NCBI RefSeq assembly: GCF_001499995.1
Contig: NZ_LQIU01000021.1
Location: 1 to 64,000 of the forward strand
Direction: 5' to 3'
Source of the DNA: Mycobacterium sp. IS-1496
GTDB lineage: Bacteria > Actinomycetota > Actinomycetes > Mycobacteriales > Mycobacteriaceae
DNA length: 64,000 nucleotides
The position numbers were made by a program, and so were the translations under genes. Position 1 is the first letter of the stretch; every line of letters starts with the position of its first letter. The notes under the pieces are model-generated. The model searched no databases. It saw nothing but the letters and a program-made list of their open reading frames with translations, and was not told the origin of the DNA. Shown one piece after another: positions 1 to 10,925 of the stretch.

Positions 1-6
1 TCTTCG

Positions 7-55
7 GCCATTTGCAGACAGACCACAACCACCGTCAAAAGCCTTGCCAAATGGC
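7..55. promoter_or_regulatory. Inverted repeat upstream of the solute-binding-protein-like gene
   Basis: Two perfect 8-bp arms, GCCATTTG at 7-14 and CAAATGGC at 48-55, are separated by 33 bp. They lie just upstream of the first gene, whose ribosome-binding site is AGGAGAG at about 69-75. Arms this far apart could be two half-sites for a regulator or chance. Only the symmetry is seen; the function is a guess. Confidence 0.3.
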
Positions 56-79
56 AGCGGCTTGACATAGGAGAGACGT

Positions 80-1874
<1,795 letters not shown>

Positions 1875-3089
1875 ATGGCCGTCAAGACGCTCGACGATCT
1901 GCTGAACGACGGCGTTGAGGGTCGGGGCGTCTTGGTGCGCTCCGACCTCAACGTCCCTCTGGACGACGACGGCGCCATTTCTGACCCCGGCCGCATCATC
2001 GCCTCGGTGCCGACGCTCAAGGCGCTCGCCGAGGCCGGCGCGAAGGTGATCGTGACCGCCCACCTCGGGCGGCCGAAGGGCGGACCGGATCCGAAGTACT
2101 CGCTCAAGCCCGTCGCCGCCGCGCTGGGCGAGCAACTCGGGCGGCACGTCCAGCTCGCCGGCGACGTGGTCGGCACCGACGCGCTGGCCCGTGCCGAGGG
2201 GCTCACCGACGGTGATGTCCTGCTGCTGGAGAACATCCGATTCGACCCCCGCGAGACCAGCAAGGACGACGACGAGCGCCGGGCGCTGGCCAAGGCCCTG
2301 GTCGAACTCGTCGGTGACGACGGCGCGTTCGTCTCCGACGGCTTCGGCGTGGTGCACCGCAAGCAGGCCTCGGTGTACGACATCGCGACGCTGCTTCCGC
2401 ACTATGCGGGCACGCTGGTGGCCGCCGAGGTCAAGGTGCTCGAACAGCTGACCAGCTCGACCGACCGCCCCTACGCGGTGGTGCTGGGCGGCTCCAAGGT
2501 CTCCGACAAGCTGGCGGTGATCGAATCGCTGGCCAAGAAGGCCGACAGCCTCGTGATCGGCGGCGGGATGTGCTTCACCTTCCTTGCCTCGCAAGGGGTT
2601 CCGGTGGGGAAGTCACTGGTGCAGCCGGAGATGGTCGACACCTGCCGCGAGCTGCTCGACACCTACGCCGACGTGATCCACCTGCCCGTCGACATCGTCG
2701 TGGCACCCGAGTTCTCCGCCGATGCCGAACCGGAAACCGTTGCGGCCGACCGCATCCCGGAGGACAAGATGGGTCTCGACATCGGCCCCGAGTCGGTGAA
2801 GCGGTTCGCCAACCTGCTGTCGAACGCCAAGACGGTGTTCTGGAACGGCCCGATGGGCGTGTTCGAGTTCCCGGCGTTCGCGGCGGGCACCAAGGGGGTC
2901 GCCGAGGCGATCATCGGTGCGACGGGCAAGGGTGCGTTCAGCGTCGTCGGCGGCGGCGACAGTGCCGCGGCGGTGCGCCAACTCGGCCTGCCCGAGGACG
3001 GCTTCTCGCACATCTCCACCGGCGGCGGTGCGTCGCTGGAATACCTCGAGGGCAAGGAACTGCCCGGCATCCACGTACTGGAGTCCTAG
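1875..3089 (+). CDS. pgk: Phosphoglycerate kinase
   Basis: 404 aa, typical for monomeric bacterial PGK. Transfers the acyl phosphate of 1,3-bisphosphoglycerate to ADP. Visible signatures are RSDLNVPL near the N terminus (substrate-binding arginine and aspartate), HLGRPKG near residue 63, the NGPMGVFE segment, and the C-terminal GGGDSAAAV nucleotide site followed by [13 protein letters not shown]. It begins immediately after the gap stop codon and ends 3 bases before tpiA, so translation is probably coupled across the three genes. No anomaly seen. Confidence 0.97.
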   Translation: MAVKTLDDLLNDGVEGRGVLVRSDLNVPLDDDGAISDPGRIIASVPTLKALAEAGAKVIVTAHLGRPKGGPDPKYSLKPVAAALGEQLGRHVQLAGDVVGTDALARAEGLTDGDVLLLENIRFDPRETSKDDDERRALAKALVELVGDDGAFVSDGFGVVHRKQASVYDIATLLPHYAGTLVAAEVKVLEQLTSSTDRPYAVVLGGSKVSDKLAVIESLAKKADSLVIGGGMCFTFLASQGVPVGKSLVQPEMVDTCRELLDTYADVIHLPVDIVVAPEFSADAEPETVAADRIPEDKMGLDIGPESVKRFANLLSNAKTVFWNGPMGVFEFPAFAAGTKGVAEAIIGATGKGAFSVVGGGDSAAAVRQLGLPEDGFSHISTGGGASLEYLEGKELPGIHVLES

Positions 3090-3092
3090 ACC

Positions 3093-3878
3093 ATGGCCCG
3101 TAAGCCGCTGATCGCCGGCAACTGGAAGATGAACCTCAACCACTTCGAGGCCATCGCGCTGGTGCAGAAGGTCGCCTTCTCCCTGCCGGACAAGTACTTC
3201 GACAAGGTCGATGTGACGGTCATCCCGCCGTTCACCGACCTGCGCAGCGTGCAGACGCTGGTCGACGGCGACAAACTGCGCCTGACCTACGGCGCACAGG
3301 ACGTCAGCCAGCACGACTCCGGTGCCTACACCGGCGAGATCAGCGGCGCGTTCCTGGCCAAGCTGGGATGCACGTTCGCCGTCGTCGGGCACTCGGAGCG
3401 CCGAACCTACCACCACGAGGACGACGCCCTGGTGGCGGCGAAGGCCGCCGCCGCGTTCCGGCACGGCATCACCCCGATCGTCTGCATCGGTGAGCACCTC
3501 GAGGTGCGTGAGGCAGGCAACCACGTCGAGCACAACGTCGAGCAGTTGCGCGGTTCGCTGGCGGGGCTGACCTCCGAGCAGGTCGGTCAGGCCGTCATCG
3601 CCTACGAGCCCGTATGGGCGATCGGCACCGGCCGGGTGGCCAGTGCCGCCGACGCGCAAGAGGTGTGCAAGGCGATCCGGGACGAGCTGGGCAAGCTCGC
3701 CTCGCCACAGCTGGCCGCCGGGATCCGGGTGCTGTACGGCGGGTCGGTGAACGCGAAGAACGTCGGGGAGATCGTCGCCCAGGAGGATGTGGACGGCGCG
3801 CTGGTCGGTGGCGCCTCCCTCGACGGCGAGCAGTTCGCCACCCTGTCGGCGATCGCCGCAGGCGGGCCCCTGCCCTGA
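3093..3878 (+). CDS. tpiA: Triosephosphate isomerase
   Basis: 261 aa TIM barrel. Interconverts dihydroxyacetone phosphate and glyceraldehyde-3-phosphate. All three catalytic elements are present: K12 in GNWKMN, H100 in VVGHSERR, and E172 in the [11 protein letters not shown] loop-6 region. The C-terminal phosphate-binding GGSVNAKN is also seen. Last glycolytic gene of the gap-pgk-tpiA set; start 3 bases after the pgk stop. A predicted separate promoter for secG lies right behind it. Confidence 0.97.
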   Translation: MARKPLIAGNWKMNLNHFEAIALVQKVAFSLPDKYFDKVDVTVIPPFTDLRSVQTLVDGDKLRLTYGAQDVSQHDSGAYTGEISGAFLAKLGCTFAVVGHSERRTYHHEDDALVAAKAAAAFRHGITPIVCIGEHLEVREAGNHVEHNVEQLRGSLAGLTSEQVGQAVIAYEPVWAIGTGRVASAADAQEVCKAIRDELGKLASPQLAAGIRVLYGGSVNAKNVGEIVAQEDVDGALVGGASLDGEQFATLSAIAAGGPLP

Positions 3879-3896
3879 GCACGGGCTCGCGGCCTG

Positions 3897-3902
3897 TAGG
3901 CT
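3897..3902 (+). promoter_or_regulatory. Leaderless-type -10 element for secG
   Basis: TAGGCT is followed by exactly 7 bases and then the secG ATG. This is the spacing expected if transcription starts at the first base of the start codon, which is common in mycobacteria. It suggests secG can be transcribed independently of tpiA. Confidence 0.45.
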
Positions 3903-3909
3903 GTCCGCC

Positions 3910-4143
3910 ATGGTTCTCGCACTGCAGATCACGCTGATCGTCACCAGCTTGCTGGTGGTGCTCCTGGTGCTGCTGCATCGTGCCAAGGGCGGCGGGCTGT
4001 CCACGCTGTTCGGTGGCGGCGTCCAGTCGAGCCTCTCGGGCTCCACGGTCGTGGAGAAGAACCTCGACCGGCTGACCCTGTTCGTCGTCGGCATCTGGGT
4101 GGTCTCGATCGTCGGCGTGGCCCTGCAGATCAAGTACAGCTGA
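3910..4143 (+). CDS. secG: Protein translocase subunit SecG
   Basis: 77 aa, the length of mycobacterial SecG. It has two hydrophobic segments (about residues 4-24 and 55-72) joined by a loop containing KGGGLSTLFGGGVQSS, the hallmark Gly/Ser-rich cytoplasmic loop of SecG/SecE-associated translocons. It works with SecYE in Sec-dependent export. The start was chosen over upstream in-frame codons because it gives the family length and carries a TAGGCT-N7-ATG leaderless promoter. The position after tpiA is conserved in actinobacteria. Confidence 0.95.
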   Translation: MVLALQITLIVTSLLVVLLVLLHRAKGGGLSTLFGGGVQSSLSGSTVVEKNLDRLTLFVVGIWVVSIVGVALQIKYS

Positions 4144-4201
4144 CCCCGTCGCACCCGTCACAGCCCGGTTGCGGCGGGCTCGCGGTGGGTATCGAACTGT
4201 C

Positions 4202-4378
4202 ATGGCTCGAGACGACAATCCCGATATCAGCGAAGTGATGGTGCCGACCGAAGAGGTGCACCCCGATCACCGTGAGCACGCGAAGGAACCGCGTCCGGTC
4301 GACGACGACGAACTGGCCCGCCGCGCTCAGCACGAGCGGGACATCACCGGCGCGGACAAGCCCGCCGGCTCGATGTAA
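4202..4378 (+). CDS. Small acidic protein of unknown function
   Basis: 58 aa, rich in Asp/Glu/His/Arg with no hydrophobic segment, so probably a soluble and partly disordered protein. Contains VPTEEVHPDHREHAKEP in the middle. It lies 58 bases after secG on the same strand and before a strong hairpin, so it may be the last gene of this transcription unit. ATG chosen over an upstream in-frame start because the upstream part has poor coding character. I do not recognise the family, but the codon use looks like real coding sequence. Confidence 0.6.
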   Translation: MARDDNPDISEVMVPTEEVHPDHREHAKEPRPVDDDELARRAQHERDITGADKPAGSM

Positions 4379-4379
4379 C

Positions 4380-4391
4380 TCAGACGTCTGA
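4380..4391. promoter_or_regulatory. 12-bp perfect palindrome upstream of ppc
   Basis: TCAGACGTCTGA equals its own reverse complement. It sits two bases after the stop of the 58-aa ORF and 74 bases before the ppc start. It could be an operator for ppc; no regulator gene is nearby. Confidence 0.3.
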
Positions 4392-4414
4392 CCCGATCCC
4401 ACGTCCATCGTCCC

Positions 4415-4444
4415 GTGGACCCGCCCGCCATGCGGCGGGTCCAC
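4415..4444 (+). terminator. Strong GC hairpin before ppc
   Basis: A perfect 11-bp stem, GTGGACCCGCC at 4415-4425 paired with GGCGGGTCCAC at 4434-4444, encloses an 8-base loop and ends 21 bases before the ppc ATG. There is no downstream T-run, so it would be an L-shaped terminator without a U-tail, for the upstream unit. Alternatively it is a structured ppc leader. Confidence 0.45.
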
Positions 4445-4465
4445 CGGGCACCGATACTGGAACGC

Positions 4466-7270
4466 ATGGCTGACCTCCCTGACGCGCTCGAACCGATCGG
4501 CTCGGTGACCCGGACCGAGGTCGGCCGCGAAGCCAGTGAGCCGATGCGCGAAGACATCCGGCTGCTCGGCGCCATACTCGGGGACACGGTCCGCGAGCAG
4601 AACGGCGCGGAGGTGTTCGACCTCGTCGAACGCGCCCGGGTGGAATCCTTCCGGGTCCGCCGCTCCGAGATCGACCGCGCCGACCTGGCCGGGATGTTCG
4701 ACGGCATCGGCGCCCGCGCCGCGATACCGGTCATCCGGGCCTTCACCCACTTCGCGCTGCTGGCCAACGTGGCCGAAGACATCCACCGGGAGCGCCGCCG
4801 GGCCGTGCACGTGGCTGCCGGAGAGCCGCCGCAGGACAGCAGCCTCGCCGCGACGTACGCGAAACTCGACTCCGCTCAACTGGATTCCGGCGAGGTGGCC
4901 GCCGCGCTGACCGGGGCGCTGGTCTCGCCGGTGATCACCGCCCACCCCACCGAGACCCGCAGGCGCACGGTCTTCGACACCCAGCACCGCATCACCGACC
5001 TCATGCGCCTGCGCTCGCACGGGCACGACACCACCGACGACGGCCGCGATGTCGAACTGGAATTGCGCAGGCACATCCTCACGCTGTGGCAGACCGCGCT
5101 GATCAGATTGTCGCGCTTGAAGATCCAGGACGAGATCGAGACCGGGCTGCGTTACTACCAGGCCGCGTTCTTCGACGTGATCCCGCGCGTCAACGCCGAG
5201 GTCCGCTCCGCGCTGCAGTCTCGGTGGCCCGACACAGATCTGCTGGCCGAACCGATCCTGCGGCCCGGCTCGTGGATCGGCGGCGACCGCGACGGCAACC
5301 CCAACGTCACCGCGGAAGTGGTGCGGCTGGCCACGTCTCGCGCCGCGTACACGGCGTTCGAGCACTACTTCGAGGAGCTGACCGGGCTCGAGCAGGAATT
5401 GTCGATGTCGGCGCGGCTGGTGCGCGTGAGCGACGAGCTCACCGCACTCGCCGACGCGTGCCACGAGGCCGCCCGCGCCGACGAACCGTACCGCCGGGCG
5501 CTGCGGGTGATCCACGGCAGGCTCACCGCCACCGCCGGCGAGATCCTCGACGTCCAACCCGAACACGAACTCGACCTCGGCCTGGACCGCTACGCCACGC
5601 CGGCCGAGTTGCTCGCCGACCTCGACGTCGTCGACACCTCACTGCGGCACAACGGCAGTGCCGTACTCGCCGACGACCGGCTGCTCCGGCTGCGGGAAGC
5701 GGTGCGGGTCTTCGGTTTTCACCTGTCCGGCCTCGACATGCGGCAGAACTCGGACGTCCACGAGGAGGTCGTCGCGGAGCTGCTGGCATGGGCCGGTGTG
5801 CATGCCGACTACGCGTCGTTGTCCGAGCCGGACCGCATCGACATCCTGGCGGGCGAGCTCGCCACCCGTCGCCCCCTCACCTCCGAGAAAGCCGAACTCT
5901 CCGAACTGGCGCGCAAGGAACTCGACATCGTCAAGGCCGGCGCGCGTGCGGTGCGGGTGTTCGGTCCGCAGGCGGTCCCCAACTACATCATCTCGATGTG
6001 CGAGTCGGTGTCCGACATGCTCGAGGCCGCCATCCTGCTCAAGGAGGCGGGTCTGCTCGACGTCTCCGGCGACGAACCCTACGCGCCGGTGGGAATCGTG
6101 CCGCTGTTCGAGACGATCGACGACCTACAGCGCGGATCGTCGATCCTCGAAGCGGCCCTCGACCTCCCGCTGTACCGCGGCATGGTCGCCGCGCGCGGCG
6201 ACAGTCAGGAGGTCATGCTCGGCTACTCCGACTCGAACAAGGACGGCGGCTACCTGGCCGCGAACTGGGCGCTCTACCGCGCCGAACTCGACCTCGTCGA
6301 GTCGGCCCGCAAGACCGGTATCCGGTTGCGGCTCTTCCACGGTCGCGGCGGCACCGTCGGCCGCGGCGGAGGACCGAGCTACGACGCGATCCTGGCGCAG
6401 CCCCCGGGCGCGGTGAACGGTTCGCTGCGCATCACCGAACAGGGTGAGGTGATCGCCGCCAAGTACGCCGAACCGCGTATCGCCCACCGCAACCTCGAGA
6501 CACTGGTCGCCGCGACACTGGAGTCGACGCTGCTCGACATCGAAGGTCTCGGGGGGCTGGCGAACAGGGCCTACGAGGTGCTCGACGACGTGGCGGCGCG
6601 GGCGCAGCGCGCCTACGCCGAACTCGTCCACGAGACACCAGGTTTCGTCGACTACTTCAAGGCCTCGACACCGGTCAGCGAGATCGGCGCCCTCAACATC
6701 GGCAGCAGGCCGGCCTCACGAAAGCCGACGACTTCCATCTCCGACCTGCGGGCGATCCCGTGGGTGCTGTCGTGGAGCCAGTCGCGGGTCATGCTGCCCG
6801 GCTGGTACGGCACCGGCAGCGCGTTCGAGCAGTACGTCGACGAAGGAGAGGCCGGGGGTGAGGACCGGTTGGCGGTACTGCAGGACCTCTACCGGCGGTG
6901 GCCGTTCTTCCGGACGGTGCTGTCGAACATGGCTCAGGTGATGGCCAAGTCGGATCTGGGCCTGGCCGCGCGGTATTCGGAGCTGGTAGAGGACAAGGAC
7001 CTGCGCCGCCGGGTGTTCGACAAGATCGCCGACGAGCACGCGCGCACCATCCGGATGCACAAGCTGATCACCGGTCAGGAAGACCTGCTGGCCGACAACC
7101 CGGCACTGGCGCGGTCGGTGTTCAACCGGTTCCCCTACCTCGAACCGCTCAACCACCTGCAGGTCGAACTGCTCCGCCGGTACCGGTCGGGGGAGGACGA
7201 CGAGCTGGTGCAGCGCGGCATCCTGCTCACCATGAGCGGGCTGGCGACAGCGCTGCGCAACAGCGGCTGA
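4466..7270 (+). CDS. ppc: Phosphoenolpyruvate carboxylase
   Basis: 934 aa, full length. Carboxylates PEP with bicarbonate to oxaloacetate (anaplerosis). The catalytic histidine motif [10 protein letters not shown] has H160. [10 protein letters not shown], the Gly-rich loop [14 protein letters not shown] and a C-terminal region ending LRNSG complete the family signatures. The ATG is chosen because it gives the usual length; an upstream in-frame start would add 17 residues that overlap the hairpin. M. tuberculosis lacks ppc, as far as I recall, while environmental species and M. leprae keep it. The stop codon lies inside the first unit of a 26-bp tandem repeat. Confidence 0.97.
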   Translation: MADLPDALEPIGSVTRTEVGREASEPMREDIRLLGAILGDTVREQNGAEVFDLVERARVESFRVRRSEIDRADLAGMFDGIGARAAIPVIRAFTHFALLANVAEDIHRERRRAVHVAAGEPPQDSSLAATYAKLDSAQLDSGEVAAALTGALVSPVITAHPTETRRRTVFDTQHRITDLMRLRSHGHDTTDDGRDVELELRRHILTLWQTALIRLSRLKIQDEIETGLRYYQAAFFDVIPRVNAEVRSALQSRWPDTDLLAEPILRPGSWIGGDRDGNPNVTAEVVRLATSRAAYTAFEHYFEELTGLEQELSMSARLVRVSDELTALADACHEAARADEPYRRALRVIHGRLTATAGEILDVQPEHELDLGLDRYATPAELLADLDVVDTSLRHNGSAVLADDRLLRLREAVRVFGFHLSGLDMRQNSDVHEEVVAELLAWAGVHADYASLSEPDRIDILAGELATRRPLTSEKAELSELARKELDIVKAGARAVRVFGPQAVPNYIISMCESVSDMLEAAILLKEAGLLDVSGDEPYAPVGIVPLFETIDDLQRGSSILEAALDLPLYRGMVAARGDSQEVMLGYSDSNKDGGYLAANWALYRAELDLVESARKTGIRLRLFHGRGGTVGRGGGPSYDAILAQPPGAVNGSLRITEQGEVIAAKYAEPRIAHRNLETLVAATLESTLLDIEGLGGLANRAYEVLDDVAARAQRAYAELVHETPGFVDYFKASTPVSEIGALNIGSRPASRKPTTSISDLRAIPWVLSWSQSRVMLPGWYGTGSAFEQYVDEGEAGGEDRLAVLQDLYRRWPFFRTVLSNMAQVMAKSDLGLAARYSELVEDKDLRRRVFDKIADEHARTIRMHKLITGQEDLLADNPALARSVFNRFPYLEPLNHLQVELLRRYRSGEDDELVQRGILLTMSGLATALRNSG

Positions 7271-7342
7271 ATCGTTGCTGCCGCAACCGTGGCTGAATCG
7301 TTGCTGCCGCAACCGTGGCTGAATCGTTGCTGCCGCAACAGC
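7265..7342. repeat. Triple 26-bp tandem repeat (VNTR-like) at the ppc 3' end
   Basis: Three head-to-tail 26-bp units start at 7265, 7291 and 7317. The first two are identical, and the third differs only in its last three bases (AGC for CGT). Each unit carries GTTGC-TGCC-GCAAC, a 5-bp stem with a 4-base loop. The first unit overlaps the ppc stop codon (TGA at 7268-7270). The array ends 6 bases before the stop of the convergent downstream gene, so it occupies the whole gap between two converging genes. It could act in transcription termination or vary in copy number between strains. Confidence 0.85.
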
Positions 7343-7348
7343 GGCTGG

Positions 7349-7732
7349 TCACAAACCGGTGCTGCGACGCACGGCGTTGAGCGCGCCGCGCACCGCGTTC
7401 TCCGTCGCGGCCAACGGGCCCAGCACGGCCTCGCCCATGCCGACGAGGCGTTCGACGCGGCCGACGATGCCCTCCATCCGGTCGACCACCGCGGTCAGTC
7501 GCGGTGCCAGCGCGTTGATCTGGTTGATGGTCTCGTTGAAGCGCTCCAGTGTGACGTCGAGGTTGGCCGTCGACCTGTTGAGGTCGTCGAGGGTGTCGCT
7601 GAGCCCGTCGAGGATGGTGTCGACCTGTTCGACCGTCACGTCGGCGTTGAGCGCCGCCTGCGCGAGTTTCCTGATGCGCTCAGTGCCCGTGCGCGTGGTA
7701 CCCCGACCGCTTCTGTCAACCATGATCGCCAT
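7349..7732 (-). CDS. Coiled-coil protein of unknown function
   Basis: 127 aa, almost entirely predicted helix with heptad-like spacing from about residue 35 to 110 (segments such as ILDGLSDTLDDLNRSTANL and LTAVVDRMEGIVGRVERL). No signal peptide, no membrane segment, no cysteine. The pattern of repeated LD/LN/VD helical turns resembles the helical part of Mce proteins, but the MlaD-type beta domain is missing. It converges on ppc and is divergent from a Mce-associated gene. An internal start nine bases downstream (MVDRSG) is possible. Function unknown; a link to the neighbouring mce locus is only suggested by position and helical pattern. Confidence 0.65.
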   Translation of the reverse strand: MAIMVDRSGRGTTRTGTERIRKLAQAALNADVTVEQVDTILDGLSDTLDDLNRSTANLDVTLERFNETINQINALAPRLTAVVDRMEGIVGRVERLVGMGEAVLGPLAATENAVRGALNAVRRSTGL

Positions 7733-7956
7733 TATGACGGGTCGGGGAACCGCCGACGCGGTCTCGACGTCTCAATTGCGTGCAGTCCCGCGCATGCGAG
7801 AACCCCCGGAGGCCCTCCACGGTCGACACGGCGACCTCGGCCGCCGAGTACGAAGCCGGGCATGCCGATGGCCGCGCCTACCGGGCCCGCGGAACCGGCA
7901 ACGCCGGGTGCCCCACAGAGGTAAGGTGGCCGCGTTCGTCCGAGGGTAGAGGCCTC

Positions 7957-8571
7957 ATGCCAGTGAAGCGGCCGCAGTCGACAGCAGCCACAACCGAGTC
8001 GGCCACGTCGTCCGACGTGGTCACGGAGCCCTCATGTGTCGACGAGGACGAGCCGACCACCCCACCGACCCGCCCGCCGCGCGGCGAACGCGGTTGGAAG
8101 AACGTGGGCGTCTGGGTGGTCCTTCCCGTTCTCGCGTTCCTGCTGGCCATCGCCGCCGGTCTGCTGAAATGGCAGTACGCGGGTCTGCACGGCTCGGACG
8201 TCGCCGCGGGGCCGGCGCTGCAGGCCGCCAGGGACGGCACCGTGGCGATGCTGACCTATCGACCCGACACGGTCGAGCAGGATCTGACCACCGCACGCGA
8301 CTTCCTGACCGGTGACTTCCGCGACTCCTACTCCTCGCTCGTCAACGACGTCGTCATCCCCGGCGCCAGAGAACAGCAGGTTTCCGCGGAGGCGAAGGTG
8401 GCCGCCGCCGCGACGGTGTCAGCCGGGGTGAACCGTGCGGTGGTGCTCGTCTTCGTCAACCAGACCACCGCCATCGGGAACGGTCCGCCCTCCGACCTGG
8501 CCTCCACCGTGCGGGTCACGCTCGACAACGTCGGCGGCCGATGGCTGATCTCCGACTTCACGCCGATCTGA
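7957..8571 (+). CDS. Mce-associated (Mam-like) membrane protein
   Basis: 204 aa. A disordered Ser/Thr/Pro-rich cytoplasmic N terminus (about 1-45) is followed by one transmembrane helix (about 50-70: VWVVLPVLAFLLAIAAGLL) and an extracytoplasmic domain. The latter includes LTTARDFLTGDFRDSYSSL and a C-terminal beta region ending RWLISDFTPI, typical of Mam/VirB8-like proteins linked to mycobacterial Mce transporters. These proteins are thought to stabilise Mce complexes. It heads a small cluster of secreted proteins on the same strand, just upstream of a full mce operon. The ATG was chosen because upstream in-frame sequence lacks coding character. Confidence 0.8.
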   Translation: MPVKRPQSTAATTESATSSDVVTEPSCVDEDEPTTPPTRPPRGERGWKNVGVWVVLPVLAFLLAIAAGLLKWQYAGLHGSDVAAGPALQAARDGTVAMLTYRPDTVEQDLTTARDFLTGDFRDSYSSLVNDVVIPGAREQQVSAEAKVAAAATVSAGVNRAVVLVFVNQTTAIGNGPPSDLASTVRVTLDNVGGRWLISDFTPI

Positions 8572-8586
8572 GCAGGGTGATCGGCG

Positions 8587-8940
8587 ATGCGGGCGACGAA
8601 AGTCCTCACGATCCCGGCCGTGGCCGTCGTCGGCGCCGCGATCATCGGCACATCCGCCCCGGCACGGGCCGACGAGGTCGCCTACCTGGTCAACGTGACG
8701 GTGCGGCCTGGCTACCACTTTCCCAGTGCCGCAGCAGCTCTGGCTTACGGGTACGGCCTGTGCGACAAGGTCTCGCGGGGCCGCAGCTATCCCGATCTGG
8801 TCGGCGATGTGATGACCGACTTCGGCACCTCCGACGAGATGCAGGCGTCCTACCTCATCGGGCAGGCCGTCGGGGAACTGTGCCCGGCGCTGATCTGGCA
8901 GCTGCGCAACTCCGCAGCCGGGTATCGGTCGGCACCCTGA
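8587..8940 (+). CDS. Secreted DUF732-type protein
   Basis: 117 aa with an N-terminal signal peptide ending at APARA-DE near residue 28. The mature part carries FPSAAAALAYGYGLCDKV near residues 46-63, a second cysteine in GELCPALIW, and a helical fold with two cysteines probably forming a disulfide. This matches the actinobacterial DUF732 family of small exported proteins, whose function is unknown. Starts 15 bases after the Mam-like gene; the next gene begins 17 bases downstream, so all three probably share a transcript. Confidence 0.8.
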   Translation: MRATKVLTIPAVAVVGAAIIGTSAPARADEVAYLVNVTVRPGYHFPSAAAALAYGYGLCDKVSRGRSYPDLVGDVMTDFGTSDEMQASYLIGQAVGELCPALIWQLRNSAAGYRSAP

Positions 8941-8957
8941 GAGACAGGGGGAATGGC

Positions 8958-9440
8958 GTGAAACGGCGCGACTACAGGTACATCGGCTACGCCTGCCTGC
9001 TGGTCGGGGTGGCACTGCCCGCGTCGCCGCAGGCGTACGCCGACAACAAGAGGCTCAACGACGCAGTGGTGGCCAACGTCTACACCGTCCAGCGTCAGGC
9101 GGGCTGCACGAACACCTTGAGAATCGAACCGCGCCTGCAACTCGCCGCGGAGTGGCATACCAGAGATCTGCTCGTCAACCGTGCCCTGAACGGAGACATC
9201 GGATCGAACGGTTCGACACCGGCGGACCGGGCAGCGGCCGCGGGCTTCCGCGGAGAGGTCGCCGAGACGGTCGCGATCAACCCGGCCCTGGCCATCAGCG
9301 GGGTGGAACTGATCAACCGGTGGTACCACGACCCCACCTACCTCGCGATCATGCGGGATTGTCGCTACACGGCGATCGGTGTCTGGTCGGAGAACAGCCT
9401 GGATCGAACCGTCGTGGTGGCCGTCTACGGATCCGGATGA
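8958..9440 (+). CDS. Secreted CAP/SCP-domain protein
   Basis: 160 aa with a signal peptide ending near AYA-D (residue 28). The mature protein has the order of a CAP (cysteine-rich secretory/antigen 5/PR-1) domain: helix with LNDAVVANVYTVQRQAGC, then LQLAAEWHTRDLLVNRALNG, ETVAINP, a helix with ELINRWYHDPTYLAIM, and IGVWSENSLDRTVVVAVYG. The second CAP histidine region is not typical, so activity is uncertain. GTG start chosen because AGGGGGAA lies just upstream and the signal peptide follows directly. Third gene of the small secreted cluster. Confidence 0.75.
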   Translation: MKRRDYRYIGYACLLVGVALPASPQAYADNKRLNDAVVANVYTVQRQAGCTNTLRIEPRLQLAAEWHTRDLLVNRALNGDIGSNGSTPADRAAAAGFRGEVAETVAINPALAISGVELINRWYHDPTYLAIMRDCRYTAIGVWSENSLDRTVVVAVYGSG

Positions 9441-9456
9441 CGAGCAGCGCCGTACC

Positions 9457-9906
9457 TCAGAGCACAACCGACACCGGGCCCATCGGCGTGCACACCCGCG
9501 TCGGAGGATTTCCGAGGAGCGCGCAACCGCGACCGGTCGCGGTGTAGGTGGATCCGGGCCGCCACGGGCGGAACTCCAAACTCGCTGGGAGCCAAGCACC
9601 TTTGGTTCGGCACTGGGTGCCCTCGTCGGCTCGGATGCACGCGGTCACCTCGACCGGGAACGCCTCGCCCCGGCACCCGGTCACCGACATCGTGGTGGCC
9701 ACCACGGCGGTGCCCGACGGTTGATCGATCCGACGCGGCGGGTCGAGCCGGTACGAGCACGCCGCCTGCGCGGGCTGCGCCGGGATGTCCGGCGGCGCCG
9801 CCCAACCCGATGCGGCCGGTCCGAATACGCACGCCACCGCCACCAGGAGCGGTACGACCGCACGTGGGTGAGCGCGGGGCACGGCGGGTGTGGACGCTTC
9901 GGTCAT
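9457..9906 (-). CDS. Secreted protein of unknown function
   Basis: 149 aa with an N-terminal signal peptide (hydrophobic VVPLLVAVACVFGPAASGWA, cleavage near residue 37). The mature part is beta-rich with four cysteines in a pattern suggesting two disulfides (QAACSYRL, VTGCRGE, TACIRAD, GTQCRTK) plus GRGCALLG and TRVCTPMG further on. No family recognised. It converges on the CAP-domain gene (16-base gap) and is divergent from the mce operon, with which it shares a 251-bp intergenic region. Start chosen as the ATG that begins the signal peptide. Confidence 0.65.
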   Translation of the reverse strand: MTEASTPAVPRAHPRAVVPLLVAVACVFGPAASGWAAPPDIPAQPAQAACSYRLDPPRRIDQPSGTAVVATTMSVTGCRGEAFPVEVTACIRADEGTQCRTKGAWLPASLEFRPWRPGSTYTATGRGCALLGNPPTRVCTPMGPVSVVL

Positions 9907-10157
9907 CACGCGACCTCCTGCACATCCGGGCCGGCGCGCAGGCCGACACTGTAGCGGCATCCGGCGAGATTCGCGGCGATTCCGCGAGGCCCGACCACCC
10001 CGCCTCCACATCGTCCTTGAGTTCCGGAAAGCACCGATACGCGCCTATACCAGATGTTAACGTCGTCCGCATTTCGGTAGAAGCCCGTTTCGGAGGGGAA
10101 GGTGTTCGCCGGCGGAGACAAGCACCCACAACCACTCACCGGTTCGGCGAGTCGGTC

Positions 10158-10925
10158 GTGACTGTTCCGGCGGCGGTGGCCAAACCCTTACGGGGGTTCG
10201 GGGGCTTCTACTCGATGGTTCTCGACACCTTCGTGCAGATGTTCCGGCCGCCCTTCGCGTGGCGGGAGTACATAGCGCAGTCCTGGTTCGTCGCCCGGGT
10301 GTCGCTGCTGCCGACCCTGATGCTGACGATTCCGTACACGGTGCTGCTGACGTTCATCGAGAACATCCTGCTCACCGAGATCGGCGCCTCGGACTTCTCC
10401 GGAACCGGAGCGGCGCTGGGCTCGGTCAGGCAGATCGGACCCATCGTGACCGTGCTCGTCGTGGCGGGTGCCGGCGCCACCGCGATGTGCGCCGACCTGG
10501 GCGCTCGAACCATCCGTGAGGAGCTCGACGCGCTGCGTGTCATGGGCGTCAATCCCATTCAGGCGCTGGTCGTTCCCCGCGTACTCGCCGCCACCACGGT
10601 GTCACTGGCGCTGTCGGCCACGGTCATCCTGGTCGGACTCGCCGGCGCCTACTTCTTCTGCGTCTACATCCAGCATGTGAGCCCGGGCGCGTTCGCCGCG
10701 GGTCTGACGCTGATCATCGGCGCGCCCGACGTGGTGATCGCCTTGATCAAGGCCGCCCTGTTCGGTCTGTCGGCCGGTCTGATCGCCTGTTACAAGGGGA
10801 TTTCCGTCGGCGGTGGGCCCACCGGGGTCGGCAACGCCGTCAACGAGACCGTCGTGTTCACGTTCATGGCGTTGTTCGCGATCAACATCGTCGCAACGGC
10901 CGTCGCGATCAAGGTCACGCTGTGA
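10158..10925 (+). CDS. YrbE-type Mce permease subunit A
   Basis: 255 aa, MlaE/YrbE family integral membrane protein. Forms, with its partner, the permease of a Mce lipid importer energised by a separate MceG/MlaF-type ATPase. Several hydrophobic helices are visible (for example ILVGLAGAYFFCVYIQ). The cytoplasmic coupling segment ARTIREELDALRVMGVNPIQALVVPR is characteristic. First gene of an eight-gene mce operon plus a mam gene. GTG start chosen for family length; the ribosome-binding site is weak. It overlaps the next gene by 4 bases (GTGA). Confidence 0.92.
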   Translation: MTVPAAVAKPLRGFGGFYSMVLDTFVQMFRPPFAWREYIAQSWFVARVSLLPTLMLTIPYTVLLTFIENILLTEIGASDFSGTGAALGSVRQIGPIVTVLVVAGAGATAMCADLGARTIREELDALRVMGVNPIQALVVPRVLAATTVSLALSATVILVGLAGAYFFCVYIQHVSPGAFAAGLTLIIGAPDVVIALIKAALFGLSAGLIACYKGISVGGGPTGVGNAVNETVVFTFMALFAINIVATAVAIKVTL

